Source: Clostridia bacterium
GTDB lineage: Bacteria; Bacillota; Clostridia; Acetivibrionales; STF1-152
Direction: 5' to 3'
DNA: 64,000 nt
Assembly (NCBI GenBank): GCA_028280575.1
Contig: JANQLN010000068.1
Location: 25,850-89,849, forward strand
Shown piece after piece: positions 8,744-16,999 of the stretch (position 1 is its first letter; every line of letters begins with the position of its first letter). The position numbers and the translations under genes were made by a program. Under the pieces are notes generated by a model. The model was given only the letters and a program-made list of their open reading frames with translations. It did no database searches and was not told the DNA's origin.

Positions 8744-10180
8744 CTATTCAAGTTCAATCTTCACATGCTTGAACTGCAGATACTGGTCCATAGCATGTTT
8801 GGACAACTCCACCCCAAACCCGCTGTCTTTTCTTCCCCCATACGGCGCATAGATTGAATCAGGGCTAACCGTATTGACTGCTACACTTCCACAGTCTAGA
8901 GCTTCACTGGCTTTAAAGGCAGTAGCCAGACTGCTTGTGTAAACATACGAGACCAGACCATAATCTGTATTGTTTGCCTTATCTATAGCTTCTTTGAGAT
9001 TTTTAAAGGTGTCGATGGCGACAACCGGGCCAAAGGTTTCTTCTTTCATTATTTTCATATCTTCAGACACGTTTGTAAGTATGGTAGGTTCAAAGAAGTT
9101 TCCCTTGGAATACTGCGCGCCTTCCGGCTTTTTACCTCCATACTTAATAATTGCCCCTTTTGAAACGGCATCCTGGATATGTTTTTTTGCAGTATGCAGG
9201 CCGTTTTCCTCCACCATTGGACCAAGGTGTACCTCAGGGTTTGCAAATCCATCTCCAATAGTAAGTTTGCTGGTTTCCTCGACAAATGATTCTATAAATA
9301 TGTCAAATACACTTTCCTGAATATAAATTCTGTTTAAAGCATTGCAGATCTGGCCCATATTGCGAAATGAGCGTTTTACCCCATCTTTTACTGCTTTTTG
9401 CAAGTTTGCATCTTCAAATACCACTAAGGGTGAGTGCCCCCCAAGTTCCAGGTTTAATTTTTTAAGGCTTGAAGCGGATGATTGAATGATTTTTTTTCCT
9501 GTTTGGGTCGAACCGGTAAAAGCGATTTTTTTAATGAGTTTACTGCTGAATAGTTCTTCCCCCACTTCACTGTGGTTTCCATACACAACATTCAGTGCCC
9601 CATCCGGGAAACCGGCTGAGTGGCAAAGCCTCATAAATTCTGTCAACGCCATAGGAGTTGCCTTCGGCGGTTTTACAACAACCGTACACCCTGCTGCCAA
9701 TGCCGGTGCGATTTTCCATGCAATCAGCGATACGGGATAGTTCCATGCTGCGATTGCAGCAACTACACCTATCGGCTCCTTAAACACCAGGCTTTTTGAA
9801 GTTTTTGAAGCGGGGCAAGATATTTCCCCTACCAGGTCTACACAGACCTGTGAATAGTATTCAAGTACGTCTGCAGAGCCTAGAATTTCCTTTCTCGCGT
9901 CTCCTAATGGTTTTCCGTGCTCTTTTGTAAGCAATTCAGATAGTTGCCCAGAACATTCCCTTATGACATCCGACGCCTTTCTCAAAATCCTTGAACGCTG
10001 TATAGGAGATGTCTTTGACCATATTTTAAAAGCATTATGGGCGCTGCGTATTGCCGATTTTGCTTCATCCCCTGTAAGGAAAGGTATGGTGCCCACAGTT
10101 TCACCATTTGCAGGATTTTTTACCTCCAGCCTTTTTTCGCTGTTAAACATTTTGCCGTCTATTAATACACCTAAATCCAT
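8744..10180 (-). CDS. NAD(P)-dependent aldehyde dehydrogenase
   Basis: The protein has 478 residues, full length for the ALDH superfamily. The oxyanion Asn is N147 (AAWNYP), the catalytic Glu is E245 (LELGGHSP) and the catalytic Cys is C279 (MGQICNA). EETFGPVVAIDTF is the conserved C-terminal block. It resembles succinate-semialdehyde, lactaldehyde and glycolaldehyde dehydrogenases; the exact aldehyde is not clear. ATG 10180 is chosen over an upstream in-frame ATG because AGGTGTG sits seven bases before it. It converges on the GntR gene and has the same candidate operator in its promoter, so it may oxidise an aldehyde from that sugar pathway. Confidence 0.9.
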   Translation of the reverse strand: MDLGVLIDGKMFNSEKRLEVKNPANGETVGTIPFLTGDEAKSAIRSAHNAFKIWSKTSPIQRSRILRKASDVIRECSGQLSELLTKEHGKPLGDARKEILGSADVLEYYSQVCVDLVGEISCPASKTSKSLVFKEPIGVVAAIAAWNYPVSLIAWKIAPALAAGCTVVVKPPKATPMALTEFMRLCHSAGFPDGALNVVYGNHSEVGEELFSSKLIKKIAFTGSTQTGKKIIQSSASSLKKLNLELGGHSPLVVFEDANLQKAVKDGVKRSFRNMGQICNALNRIYIQESVFDIFIESFVEETSKLTIGDGFANPEVHLGPMVEENGLHTAKKHIQDAVSKGAIIKYGGKKPEGAQYSKGNFFEPTILTNVSEDMKIMKEETFGPVVAIDTFKNLKEAIDKANNTDYGLVSYVYTSSLATAFKASEALDCGSVAVNTVSPDSIYAPYGGRKDSGFGVELSKHAMDQYLQFKHVKIELE

Positions 10181-10215
10181 TATTATCACACCTCTTAAAT
10201 AAATTTTTACAAACT

Positions 10216-10239
10216 CCAAACATTATAATGATATAACAA
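10216..10239 (-). promoter_or_regulatory. Candidate GntR operator overlapping the ALDH promoter
   Basis: On the minus strand this reads TTGTTATATCATTATAATGT followed by TTGG, differing from the site at 5552-5576 by two substitutions and one missing T. TATAAT within it (10222-10227) is the probable -10 of the aldehyde dehydrogenase gene. Confidence 0.55.
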
Positions 10240-10549
10240 TATGTCCTCTAAAAACCCCCTAAAAATAATCAATAAGAGTTTGAAATAAATGAGAAAAATG
10301 CTGTTCGGCTTAAAAACACTTAAGAGTATGGAGCGGCTTTTTTAAAGTGTTCTGACATGGGCAAAAGCATTGAATATTCCCCCTTTCCGTTCCGAATTTA
10401 CCCTGACGGTTATATACCACAGCATTTACTTTAAATGACCCAAGCTTGGAGCTTTTAATATAAAGTGATTATACTAGTTCACAGATGATAAGTCAAGCTG
10501 AGCCGGTCAGGGCCGCGATTAAAATCTGCACCCAAAAATAGGCAATTAA
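10240..10549. other. Non-coding stretch between divergent ALDH and AraC genes
   Basis: No gene is seen. The stretch holds a weak inverted pair AACACTT/AAGTGTT at about 10314-10362 without a T-tract, and otherwise AT-rich sequence. The promoter of the AraC-type gene follows. Confidence 0.4.
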
Positions 10550-10578
10550 TTGACCCTTACATGATTTTATGTTAGAAT
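10550..10578 (+). promoter_or_regulatory. Promoter of the membrane AraC-type regulator
   Basis: TTGACC (10550-10555) and TAGAAT (10573-10578) are 17 bases apart, about 90 bases before the start codon. Confidence 0.6.
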
Positions 10579-10667
10579 ATATTAGGTAAATTAAGTACTT
10601 TTTTAAATAAAATCTTGTATATTTGAGACATCGCAAACATCTTATTTAAAGTAAGAAAAGGTGCCTA

Positions 10668-12914
10668 ATGAGTAAATATTATAAACAAGTATTATTAAAT
10701 TATTTGTCACTCGTTTCTATGCTAAGTATATTGATTGCTTTTGTAAGCATTTCTATCTTTGAAAAGTCATATAAAGAAATGATAAATGCAAATATGAACG
10801 AAATCCTTGCCTTTAATCAAAATAACCTTATAGATTCAATAATAAGCATAAAAGATGATATCCGCTTTAGTATTTTCCAAAAAGAATCAGGTCAGACAAA
10901 AGCTATTTTAAGTGATAATATCTCGGTTAATGAATATTTAAAGATAAAATCTATATATGATTATTTGACAATGTTAGAGCTCAAGCACAATCAAGCAGTC
11001 AATGGAATCCATTTATATTATAAAAACTCGGATATTATGATATCATCTAAATATGGCCTTAAGGTTGTTGATGAAGGCTGGAATAAAGATATAAACATAA
11101 GCTGGGTAGACGGCGTATCAGATTCTGATACAGATGAAATATGGATACCTACACGGCCTGAAAATCTGACAATATCTCCTGTTAGTGCTGTGGAATATAA
11201 TTTTTCTTATGTAATGGCTTATAATAAAATACTTACAGATAATACAATTTATATTTGTATAGATTTTAACGAATTATATTTAAAAGACAAATTATCACAC
11301 GGAATAGAGGGGAAAAACTATGTTTTGGACCACAATGGCAATGTTATATCTGTAAGCCATGGAGACGAGAAGCTTATTTATCGTAATATTGAAGGGTTTT
11401 TAGAGCACGAAAAGCATTTCCAGTTTGATATAAATGATGTAAAGTATCTTGTTTCTTTTATAATTAATAAGCAAACAGGCTGGTATTTGGTGAATCAATA
11501 TCCTATAGATTCATTATATGGGGCATTGAAAACTATAAAAATCATTGTAATTATTATTGCTGCATTTTTGAGTATTATAGGCATATCAATATCCATATTC
11601 TTAGCGCATAAATCATATTTACCCATTAAAGGATTGGTATACAAATTATCTAGCAGTTATGGTGTTAACTTCAGGCAAAAACGCAGTGAATTCAAAGTTA
11701 TTGATAACTTCATAACCAATCTGGATTTGCAGATACACAAAATGGAAAATACTGTTAACCAGAATAGAAGCTCTTTAGAATCTCAACTTATAAATGATTT
11801 AGCTAATAACAGGATAAAGTCATATGATATTCTAAAAGAACGCACAGAGTTCTTAGGTATTAACTTTGATAAGGTCTATTATGTATTAGTTAACTTAAGT
11901 ATAAAGATTAATGCCCAAAATATTCCATTGATAGAAAAGCACATGATTCGATATGAGCTGATAGAAAAAATCAATGATTTAAGTGATACGGAAAATATTA
12001 TACTTATTAATGAGGAGTCTGAGCAGTCCATAAATTTACTCATAAATACGAATAGTGAATACGGTATACTAATCTCTGACAAGATAAAATTGATAACGGC
12101 GCTTAAGAAAATACTGGGTGCAAATATCAAAATCCAGGCGATTATAACTCAGATGACAAATTCAGTTTTGAAGCTGGATGAGCAATATGTCCTTTTAGCC
12201 AGGCTGAAAAAATATGCGTTCTATATACCTGATGAACATATTATTACGTACAAACTATTAGACAGGGTAAATAATTCGCAGAGCATTGATCAAAAATTAA
12301 TCCAAAACTTTACTCATTCGGTATTTAGTATGGATTACCAAAATCTTATGCCCAGTATAAACAGGATCCATTTACAGTTACTTGACAATAATTGCACATA
12401 TGAAGTTTGTAATGATGCAATGTATCAGCTTATAAACAGTGTTACACGTTATATTGAGCATATGAATTACAAATATAAGGGTAACCCTTATTCATTATTC
12501 ACTACTGCCGGTGATATTGATATGTTTAAACAAGCCCTTGTGAAAGAGATTAGGAATATACATAATGATATCAATGAAAAAAATGAGGATGATGCCGGAT
12601 ACATAATAAATAAAGTCAAACAGTACGTGAATGATAACGTGGCAGAAAACCTTTCACTTAATACAATTTCTGAAAAAGTATATATTACACCACAATACCT
12701 AAGTACGTTATTTAAAAAGAAAACAGGCAGCAATTTAAGCGCTTACATCATTTCTGTCCGCATTGATAAAGCTAAACATTTACTTAATGATACATCATAT
12801 AGTATAGCAGAAATAGGAAGGTGTATCGGATATGAGACGTCTCACTACTTTATAAAAAAGTTTAAGGAATCTGAGGGCATGACACCTAAGCAATATAGAA
12901 ATCACAGGTCTTAG
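10668..12914 (+). CDS. Membrane-anchored AraC-family regulator with extracellular sensor
   Basis: The 748-residue protein has a transmembrane helix at about residues 8-30, a large extracellular Cache-like region, a second helix at about 285-310 (IKIIVIIIAAFLSIIGISIS), a cytoplasmic linker and a C-terminal AraC DNA-binding domain (about 650-745, with two helix-turn-helix units, LNTISEKVYITPQYLSTLFK and IAEIGRCIGYETSHYFIKKF). This one-piece sensor-regulator type is typical of Firmicutes polysaccharide loci and usually activates the ABC importer next to it, here the operon at 13140. AAAAGGTG gives a clear start at 10668. Confidence 0.9.
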   Translation: MSKYYKQVLLNYLSLVSMLSILIAFVSISIFEKSYKEMINANMNEILAFNQNNLIDSIISIKDDIRFSIFQKESGQTKAILSDNISVNEYLKIKSIYDYLTMLELKHNQAVNGIHLYYKNSDIMISSKYGLKVVDEGWNKDINISWVDGVSDSDTDEIWIPTRPENLTISPVSAVEYNFSYVMAYNKILTDNTIYICIDFNELYLKDKLSHGIEGKNYVLDHNGNVISVSHGDEKLIYRNIEGFLEHEKHFQFDINDVKYLVSFIINKQTGWYLVNQYPIDSLYGALKTIKIIVIIIAAFLSIIGISISIFLAHKSYLPIKGLVYKLSSSYGVNFRQKRSEFKVIDNFITNLDLQIHKMENTVNQNRSSLESQLINDLANNRIKSYDILKERTEFLGINFDKVYYVLVNLSIKINAQNIPLIEKHMIRYELIEKINDLSDTENIILINEESEQSINLLINTNSEYGILISDKIKLITALKKILGANIKIQAIITQMTNSVLKLDEQYVLLARLKKYAFYIPDEHIITYKLLDRVNNSQSIDQKLIQNFTHSVFSMDYQNLMPSINRIHLQLLDNNCTYEVCNDAMYQLINSVTRYIEHMNYKYKGNPYSLFTTAGDIDMFKQALVKEIRNIHNDINEKNEDDAGYIINKVKQYVNDNVAENLSLNTISEKVYITPQYLSTLFKKKTGSNLSAYIISVRIDKAKHLLNDTSYSIAEIGRCIGYETSHYFIKKFKESEGMTPKQYRNHRS

Positions 12915-13070
12915 AAAATAATTTTGCACTTGTTTATCAACACAGGCAATTTTCTGTATCTTATGATTGGCACACCATATTCAAAAAATATCACAGATTT
13001 ATGATAATACAAACATATAATTCAAATATGCTTAAATGTTATTTTGTTGTACTTTTATAAAAAAATATTA

Positions 13071-13100
13071 TTGTTTTTTTCATACATGATGATATATAAT
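13071..13100 (+). promoter_or_regulatory. Promoter of the sugar ABC importer operon
   Basis: TTGTTT (13071-13076) and TATAAT (13095-13100) are separated by 18 bases, 40 bases before the first permease gene. The weak -35 fits an activator-dependent promoter. Confidence 0.5.
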
Positions 13101-13139
13101 CACAACTGACCAATAAATAAAGAAGAAGGGGAGCATTGA

Positions 13140-14087
13140 ATGGAGAAAAACTATCTAATCAAGCCTAAAGGATTTGCTCTTTTGAAGGATTGGCTGGCCT
13201 CATACAGAAAACACAGGGTATTGTTTTTAATGCTGATACCTGGGTTGTTGTATTTTATTGTTTTCAAGTATTTCCCGATATATGGTTTGCAGATTGCATT
13301 TAAAGATTTTAACCTGGTCGAAGGTATCTGGGGCAGTGACTGGGCAGGATTAAAATACTTCAATATGCTTTTTACTACAAAAAGCTTTTTTGACGTTTTT
13401 AAAAATACGATTATTATAAGCATATATCAATTAGTATTTGGTTTCCCGGCACCTATCATACTGGCACTCATGTTATATGAGATAAGGAATTTGGCTTATA
13501 AAAAACTGGTACAAACTATCAGTTACCTTCCCCACTTTGTATCATGGGTCGTATTAGCCGGCGTTTTCACCCGATTTTTGTCGCCTTCTTCAGGCCCCGT
13601 CAATATTTTAATTAAAACATTTGGGGCTGAACCGATCTTCTTTTTGGGCGATAACAGATATTTTAGAGCGACGTTGATTGTAACAGAGATTTGGAAAAGT
13701 ATAGGATGGGGATCAATTGTTTATATTGCGGCTTTATCAGGAATTGACCCAGCATTATACGAATCAGCAAACATAGACGGTGCAAATAAAATTAAAAAAA
13801 TTATTCATATTACTCTGCCATCATTGACGCCTGTCATTACAATTATGCTGATATTTGCTATAGGCAGGATAATTAATGATAACTTTAACCAGATATTTAA
13901 TCTGTATAGTCCGATTGTATATCCAACCGGTGATGTTATCAGTACTTACGTATATCGAATGGGTTTGGCCAAAATGGAATTCAGCTTTACTACTGCAGTG
14001 GGTTTGTCCAAGAATGTTATATCATTTTCGCTGGTTATTATTGCTAATGCTGTTGCAAAAAAAGTCAACGATTACGGTATATGGTAA
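13140..14087 (+). CDS. ABC sugar transporter permease, LplB/YteP type
   Basis: The 315-residue inner-membrane permease has about six helices; the first lies at about residues 28-48 (LFLMLIPGLLYFIVFKYFPI) and is followed by YGLQIAFKDF, typical of the LplB/YteP branch of binding-protein-dependent importers. The EAA loop is YESANIDGANKIKKIIHITL. It should pair with the second permease (14274) and the lipoprotein (15223) to import an oligosaccharide. No ATPase gene is nearby, so a shared MsmX-type ATPase elsewhere is expected. Its 3' end is the source of the 173-bp duplication that follows. Confidence 0.92.
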   Translation: MEKNYLIKPKGFALLKDWLASYRKHRVLFLMLIPGLLYFIVFKYFPIYGLQIAFKDFNLVEGIWGSDWAGLKYFNMLFTTKSFFDVFKNTIIISIYQLVFGFPAPIILALMLYEIRNLAYKKLVQTISYLPHFVSWVVLAGVFTRFLSPSSGPVNILIKTFGAEPIFFLGDNRYFRATLIVTEIWKSIGWGSIVYIAALSGIDPALYESANIDGANKIKKIIHITLPSLTPVITIMLIFAIGRIINDNFNQIFNLYSPIVYPTGDVISTYVYRMGLAKMEFSFTTAVGLSKNVISFSLVIIANAVAKKVNDYGIW

Positions 14088-14292
14088 GGAGGTGAGATAT
14101 ATGAGGATTAAACAATCAATACGTATATCAAATGGATTTGGCTAAAATGGAATTCAGTTTTACTACTGCGGCGGGTTTGTCTAAGAATGTTATATTATTT
14201 TCGCTGGTTACTGTTGCTGATGCTCCTTGTGAGAAAAGTCGGCGATACGGTATATGATAGGGAGGTGCCATAGATGAAGATTAATCAATCAA
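13947..14292 (+). repeat. 173-bp tandem duplication of the permease 3' end and intergenic RBS
   Basis: Copy 1 (13947-14119) covers the last 47 codons of the first permease gene, its stop, an AAGGAGGTG and an ATG. Copy 2 (14120-14292) repeats this with a period of exactly 173 bases (start-codon regions at 14101 and 14274) but with many substitutions. The real second permease gene begins in copy 2. Confidence 0.85.
14123..14257 (+). pseudogene. Duplicated, drifting tail of the LplB-type permease
   Basis: Read in the frame of copy 1, this segment encodes VYQMDLAKMEFSFTTAAGLS and ends at TGA, closely matching the end of the intact permease but with non-synonymous changes near its end (VADAPCEKSRRYGI). 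It has no start of its own. The former start at ATG 14101 now opens a 14-codon frame (MRIKQSIRISNGFG) that runs out of frame into it. Confidence 0.75.
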
Positions 14293-15152
14293 AGGATGAC
14301 AGGATGCTGGAGATAGTCGTTTCTGTGTCATTGGCAATATTATGTATCACTACACTTTACCCTTTTTGGAACCTGATTGTAGTATCATTACTGCCGTCAA
14401 CTGCTCCAATGTCAAAGTTATACTTCTTCCCGCCTGCGATAGACTTCCAAAACTATCTTATTGTATTGCGAAGCCCAGATATATATATTGGATTCAGAAA
14501 CTCAGTTGTGCGCTTGGTTCTGGGCACAATCCTGAGTGTCATCGTAACTATTACAATGGCATATCCACTATCAAAAAAATATTTGCCCAACAGGACTTTT
14601 TGGACAGCCATTATAGTATTTACCATGTACTTTGGAGGCGGATTGATTCCTACTTATTTATTGATAACAAATACGCTGGAGCTGACAAATACAATCTGGG
14701 CATGGGTATTGCCGAATTTGGTAAGCGCATTTCATTTAATTATTGCACGCAATTTTTTAAGCAGTATCCCAAAGGAGCTTGAAGAATCGGCAAGAATTGA
14801 TGGAGCTGGAGATTTTAGGACTTTCGTTCAAATCATTGTACCTTTGTCAAAGCCTATAATAGCTACTGTAGCATTATGGACAGCGGTAGGATTATGGAAC
14901 GAATGGTTTGATGCTCTGCTGTATACGCCTGCGCCGGAAATGGCGGTATTGCAAATGGTCATGAGGCGTGTAATTATGGCAGGCTCAAACAGTTTTGAGG
15001 ATGCATTGACAATGGATGAATTGTCATATATCAATCCTGAAAACCTTAAAGCTTCGACTGTTATTGTTGCAACTGTTCCTATATTAATAACCTATCCGTT
15101 TGTGCAAAAATACTTTGTAAGGGGTGTCCTGGTAGGTTCACTTAAAGGATAG
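14274..15152 (+). CDS. ABC sugar transporter permease, YtcP/LplC type
   Basis: The 292-residue membrane protein has six predicted helices; the first begins at about residue 12 and leads into TLYPFWNLIVVSLLPS. The EAA loop ELEESARIDGAGDFRTFVQI interacts with the ATPase, and the C-terminus is KYFVRGVLVGSLKG. It is the partner of the 13140 permease. AGGGAGGTG (14258-14266) precedes ATG 14274; both lie in the second copy of the tandem duplication, so its translation start is a duplicate of an older one at 14101. Confidence 0.92.
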   Translation: MKINQSKDDRMLEIVVSVSLAILCITTLYPFWNLIVVSLLPSTAPMSKLYFFPPAIDFQNYLIVLRSPDIYIGFRNSVVRLVLGTILSVIVTITMAYPLSKKYLPNRTFWTAIIVFTMYFGGGLIPTYLLITNTLELTNTIWAWVLPNLVSAFHLIIARNFLSSIPKELEESARIDGAGDFRTFVQIIVPLSKPIIATVALWTAVGLWNEWFDALLYTPAPEMAVLQMVMRRVIMAGSNSFEDALTMDELSYINPENLKASTVIVATVPILITYPFVQKYFVRGVLVGSLKG

Positions 15153-15222
15153 AATTTGATTTGCCTAAATATCGCCATAGACAAAATATAATAAATATAA
15201 ATAGAAAGGAAGGAAGGAAAGC

Positions 15223-16914
15223 ATGAACGCCAAAAAAATAATTGCTATTTTGCTAGTGTTGATGATGATACTTGGTGCAACAGTTGGCTGCACAAAGAAC
15301 TCGACATCAGATATTAAAGATCAAACGGCTGAAAGTAAGACAGAAGTTAATGGGGAGCCTAAAAAAGAGGAACCAAAGGAGGAAAAAGAAAAAGGTCCTT
15401 ATGCCAAATATGTTCCGGATGAAAACAAAGTATATAAGTTTGATATCGTAACATATATTAGAGAGCCTGTGCCTGATGATGATGATATTAAAGCTTTGAT
15501 TGAAGAAAAATTCAATGTTAAGCTTAACTTATGGAACCTGGAACAGAGCAACTATGTAGAACTGCTTAATTTAAGGGTGGTGAGTGGTGAAATTCCGGAC
15601 ATGTTTGAATTCTCAGGCCAGGCAAGCATGGCACCTGAATTGTATCGTCAAGGCGTTACACTGCCATTAGACAGAGCATTATTGGACTATGGCATGCCTA
15701 ATGCTATGGCTCAGCTTGATATGCAAAAACCCGGCTGGGAGGATTGGTGCCGTGCAGAAGATGGTATAATGTTCAAACTGCCTGATTTCAACATAAAACC
15801 GAATCAACAGGCTATTATCTGGCGGGGCGACTGGTTAAAGAATGTTGGGATTACGAAAATTCCGGAAACATTGGAGGAATTTGAGGCTGCATTGTATGCA
15901 TTTGCACACGAAGATCCCAATAAATCTGGTAATAAAGATACTTATGGTGCATCCACAACTGTAATGCAGCCTGTATTCGGAGCCTTTGGTGCAATGCCGT
16001 TCTGGAGCTTCGGATATGAGAAAGATTTCAGCAACACATGGCATATCAAGGACGGTGAACTGGTCTTTGCAGGTATCCAGCCTGAAATGAAAGATGCATT
16101 AGCCATGCTTAACAAATGGTATGTTGATGAAGTGCTGGATCCCGAGTTTGTTTTAGGTGAAAACCAAGGTGGCTATTGGGCACACACGCACCCATTCTTC
16201 AACTCAAAGATAGGATATACAGGACATGGTGCCGTGTATCATTGGTCACCACCCATGCACAACGAACATCAAGGTGGACCAAATTATAAGGAATTGATGC
16301 TGATTGATCCGGCTATAGCCGAAAGCTATGTATTTGGCGTGGCACCGGTCGGCCCTAATGGCAAAAAAGGTGTTTCAGGCAACCCATATATTAATATCAC
16401 TAAAGGTGCAGGGTTTGGTTCTCATTTAGCAGACGAACCTGATAAGTTTGGTAAGCTTATGCAGTGTGTCGATTTCAGATATTCCGGTATGGAAAACAGC
16501 AGATTATACGCGGGTGAGGAAGGCAAACATTATACATTCAAAGAAGTTACGGGTTGGGATGGTAAAACATATCAGTTACAACTCGCTACAGAATATGGTA
16601 TAGAGGTTTATCCCCGTTCTGCCGAAAGAGTATTCAGAATATTTACGGCTTACTTCCCGGACAGCTTATCAGATCCGGATCTGGCATGGAGAAAGTTCAT
16701 GAACTTTGGTGAGCACATCTATGTTAACCAATTAGATACAATACTGCCGTCTGATGCTCAATACGCTAACGAGTTAGTTAAACTGACCAGTGAAACATAT
16801 TATCAGATTATAACAGGCGGAAAACCAATTGAGTATTTTGATGAGTATGTAGATATATGGTGGAAGAACGGTGGTAAAATAATGCACGAAGAAGCCAATG
16901 AATGGTTAAGATAA
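15223..16914 (+). CDS. Extracellular solute-binding lipoprotein
   Basis: The protein has 563 residues, with a lipoprotein signal peptide (MNAKKIIAILLVLMMILGAT ending in VGC, lipidated Cys 23) and a charged linker rich in Lys and Glu. The mature part is a long family 1 solute-binding protein like those paired with LplB/YtcP permeases. It captures an oligosaccharide outside the membrane; aromatic-rich segments such as HTHPFFNSK and HWSPPMHN could line the binding cleft. A hairpin terminator follows the gene. Confidence 0.92.
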   Translation: MNAKKIIAILLVLMMILGATVGCTKNSTSDIKDQTAESKTEVNGEPKKEEPKEEKEKGPYAKYVPDENKVYKFDIVTYIREPVPDDDDIKALIEEKFNVKLNLWNLEQSNYVELLNLRVVSGEIPDMFEFSGQASMAPELYRQGVTLPLDRALLDYGMPNAMAQLDMQKPGWEDWCRAEDGIMFKLPDFNIKPNQQAIIWRGDWLKNVGITKIPETLEEFEAALYAFAHEDPNKSGNKDTYGASTTVMQPVFGAFGAMPFWSFGYEKDFSNTWHIKDGELVFAGIQPEMKDALAMLNKWYVDEVLDPEFVLGENQGGYWAHTHPFFNSKIGYTGHGAVYHWSPPMHNEHQGGPNYKELMLIDPAIAESYVFGVAPVGPNGKKGVSGNPYINITKGAGFGSHLADEPDKFGKLMQCVDFRYSGMENSRLYAGEEGKHYTFKEVTGWDGKTYQLQLATEYGIEVYPRSAERVFRIFTAYFPDSLSDPDLAWRKFMNFGEHIYVNQLDTILPSDAQYANELVKLTSETYYQIITGGKPIEYFDEYVDIWWKNGGKIMHEEANEWLR

Positions 16915-16949
16915 CAAAGTAATATACAAATTATTAAAATAAATTGATA

Positions 16950-16983
16950 GGGTACTATATTACCGTATAGTACTCCATTTTTT
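16950..16983 (+). terminator. Rho-independent terminator after the solute-binding gene
   Basis: A 10-bp stem, GGGTACTATA paired with TATAGTACTC (one G-T pair), has the loop TTACCG and is followed by ATTTTTTATT. It lies between the lipoprotein gene and the next gene and should lower transcription of the latter. Confidence 0.75.
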
Positions 16984-16999
16984 ATTAGGGGGTTTGACA

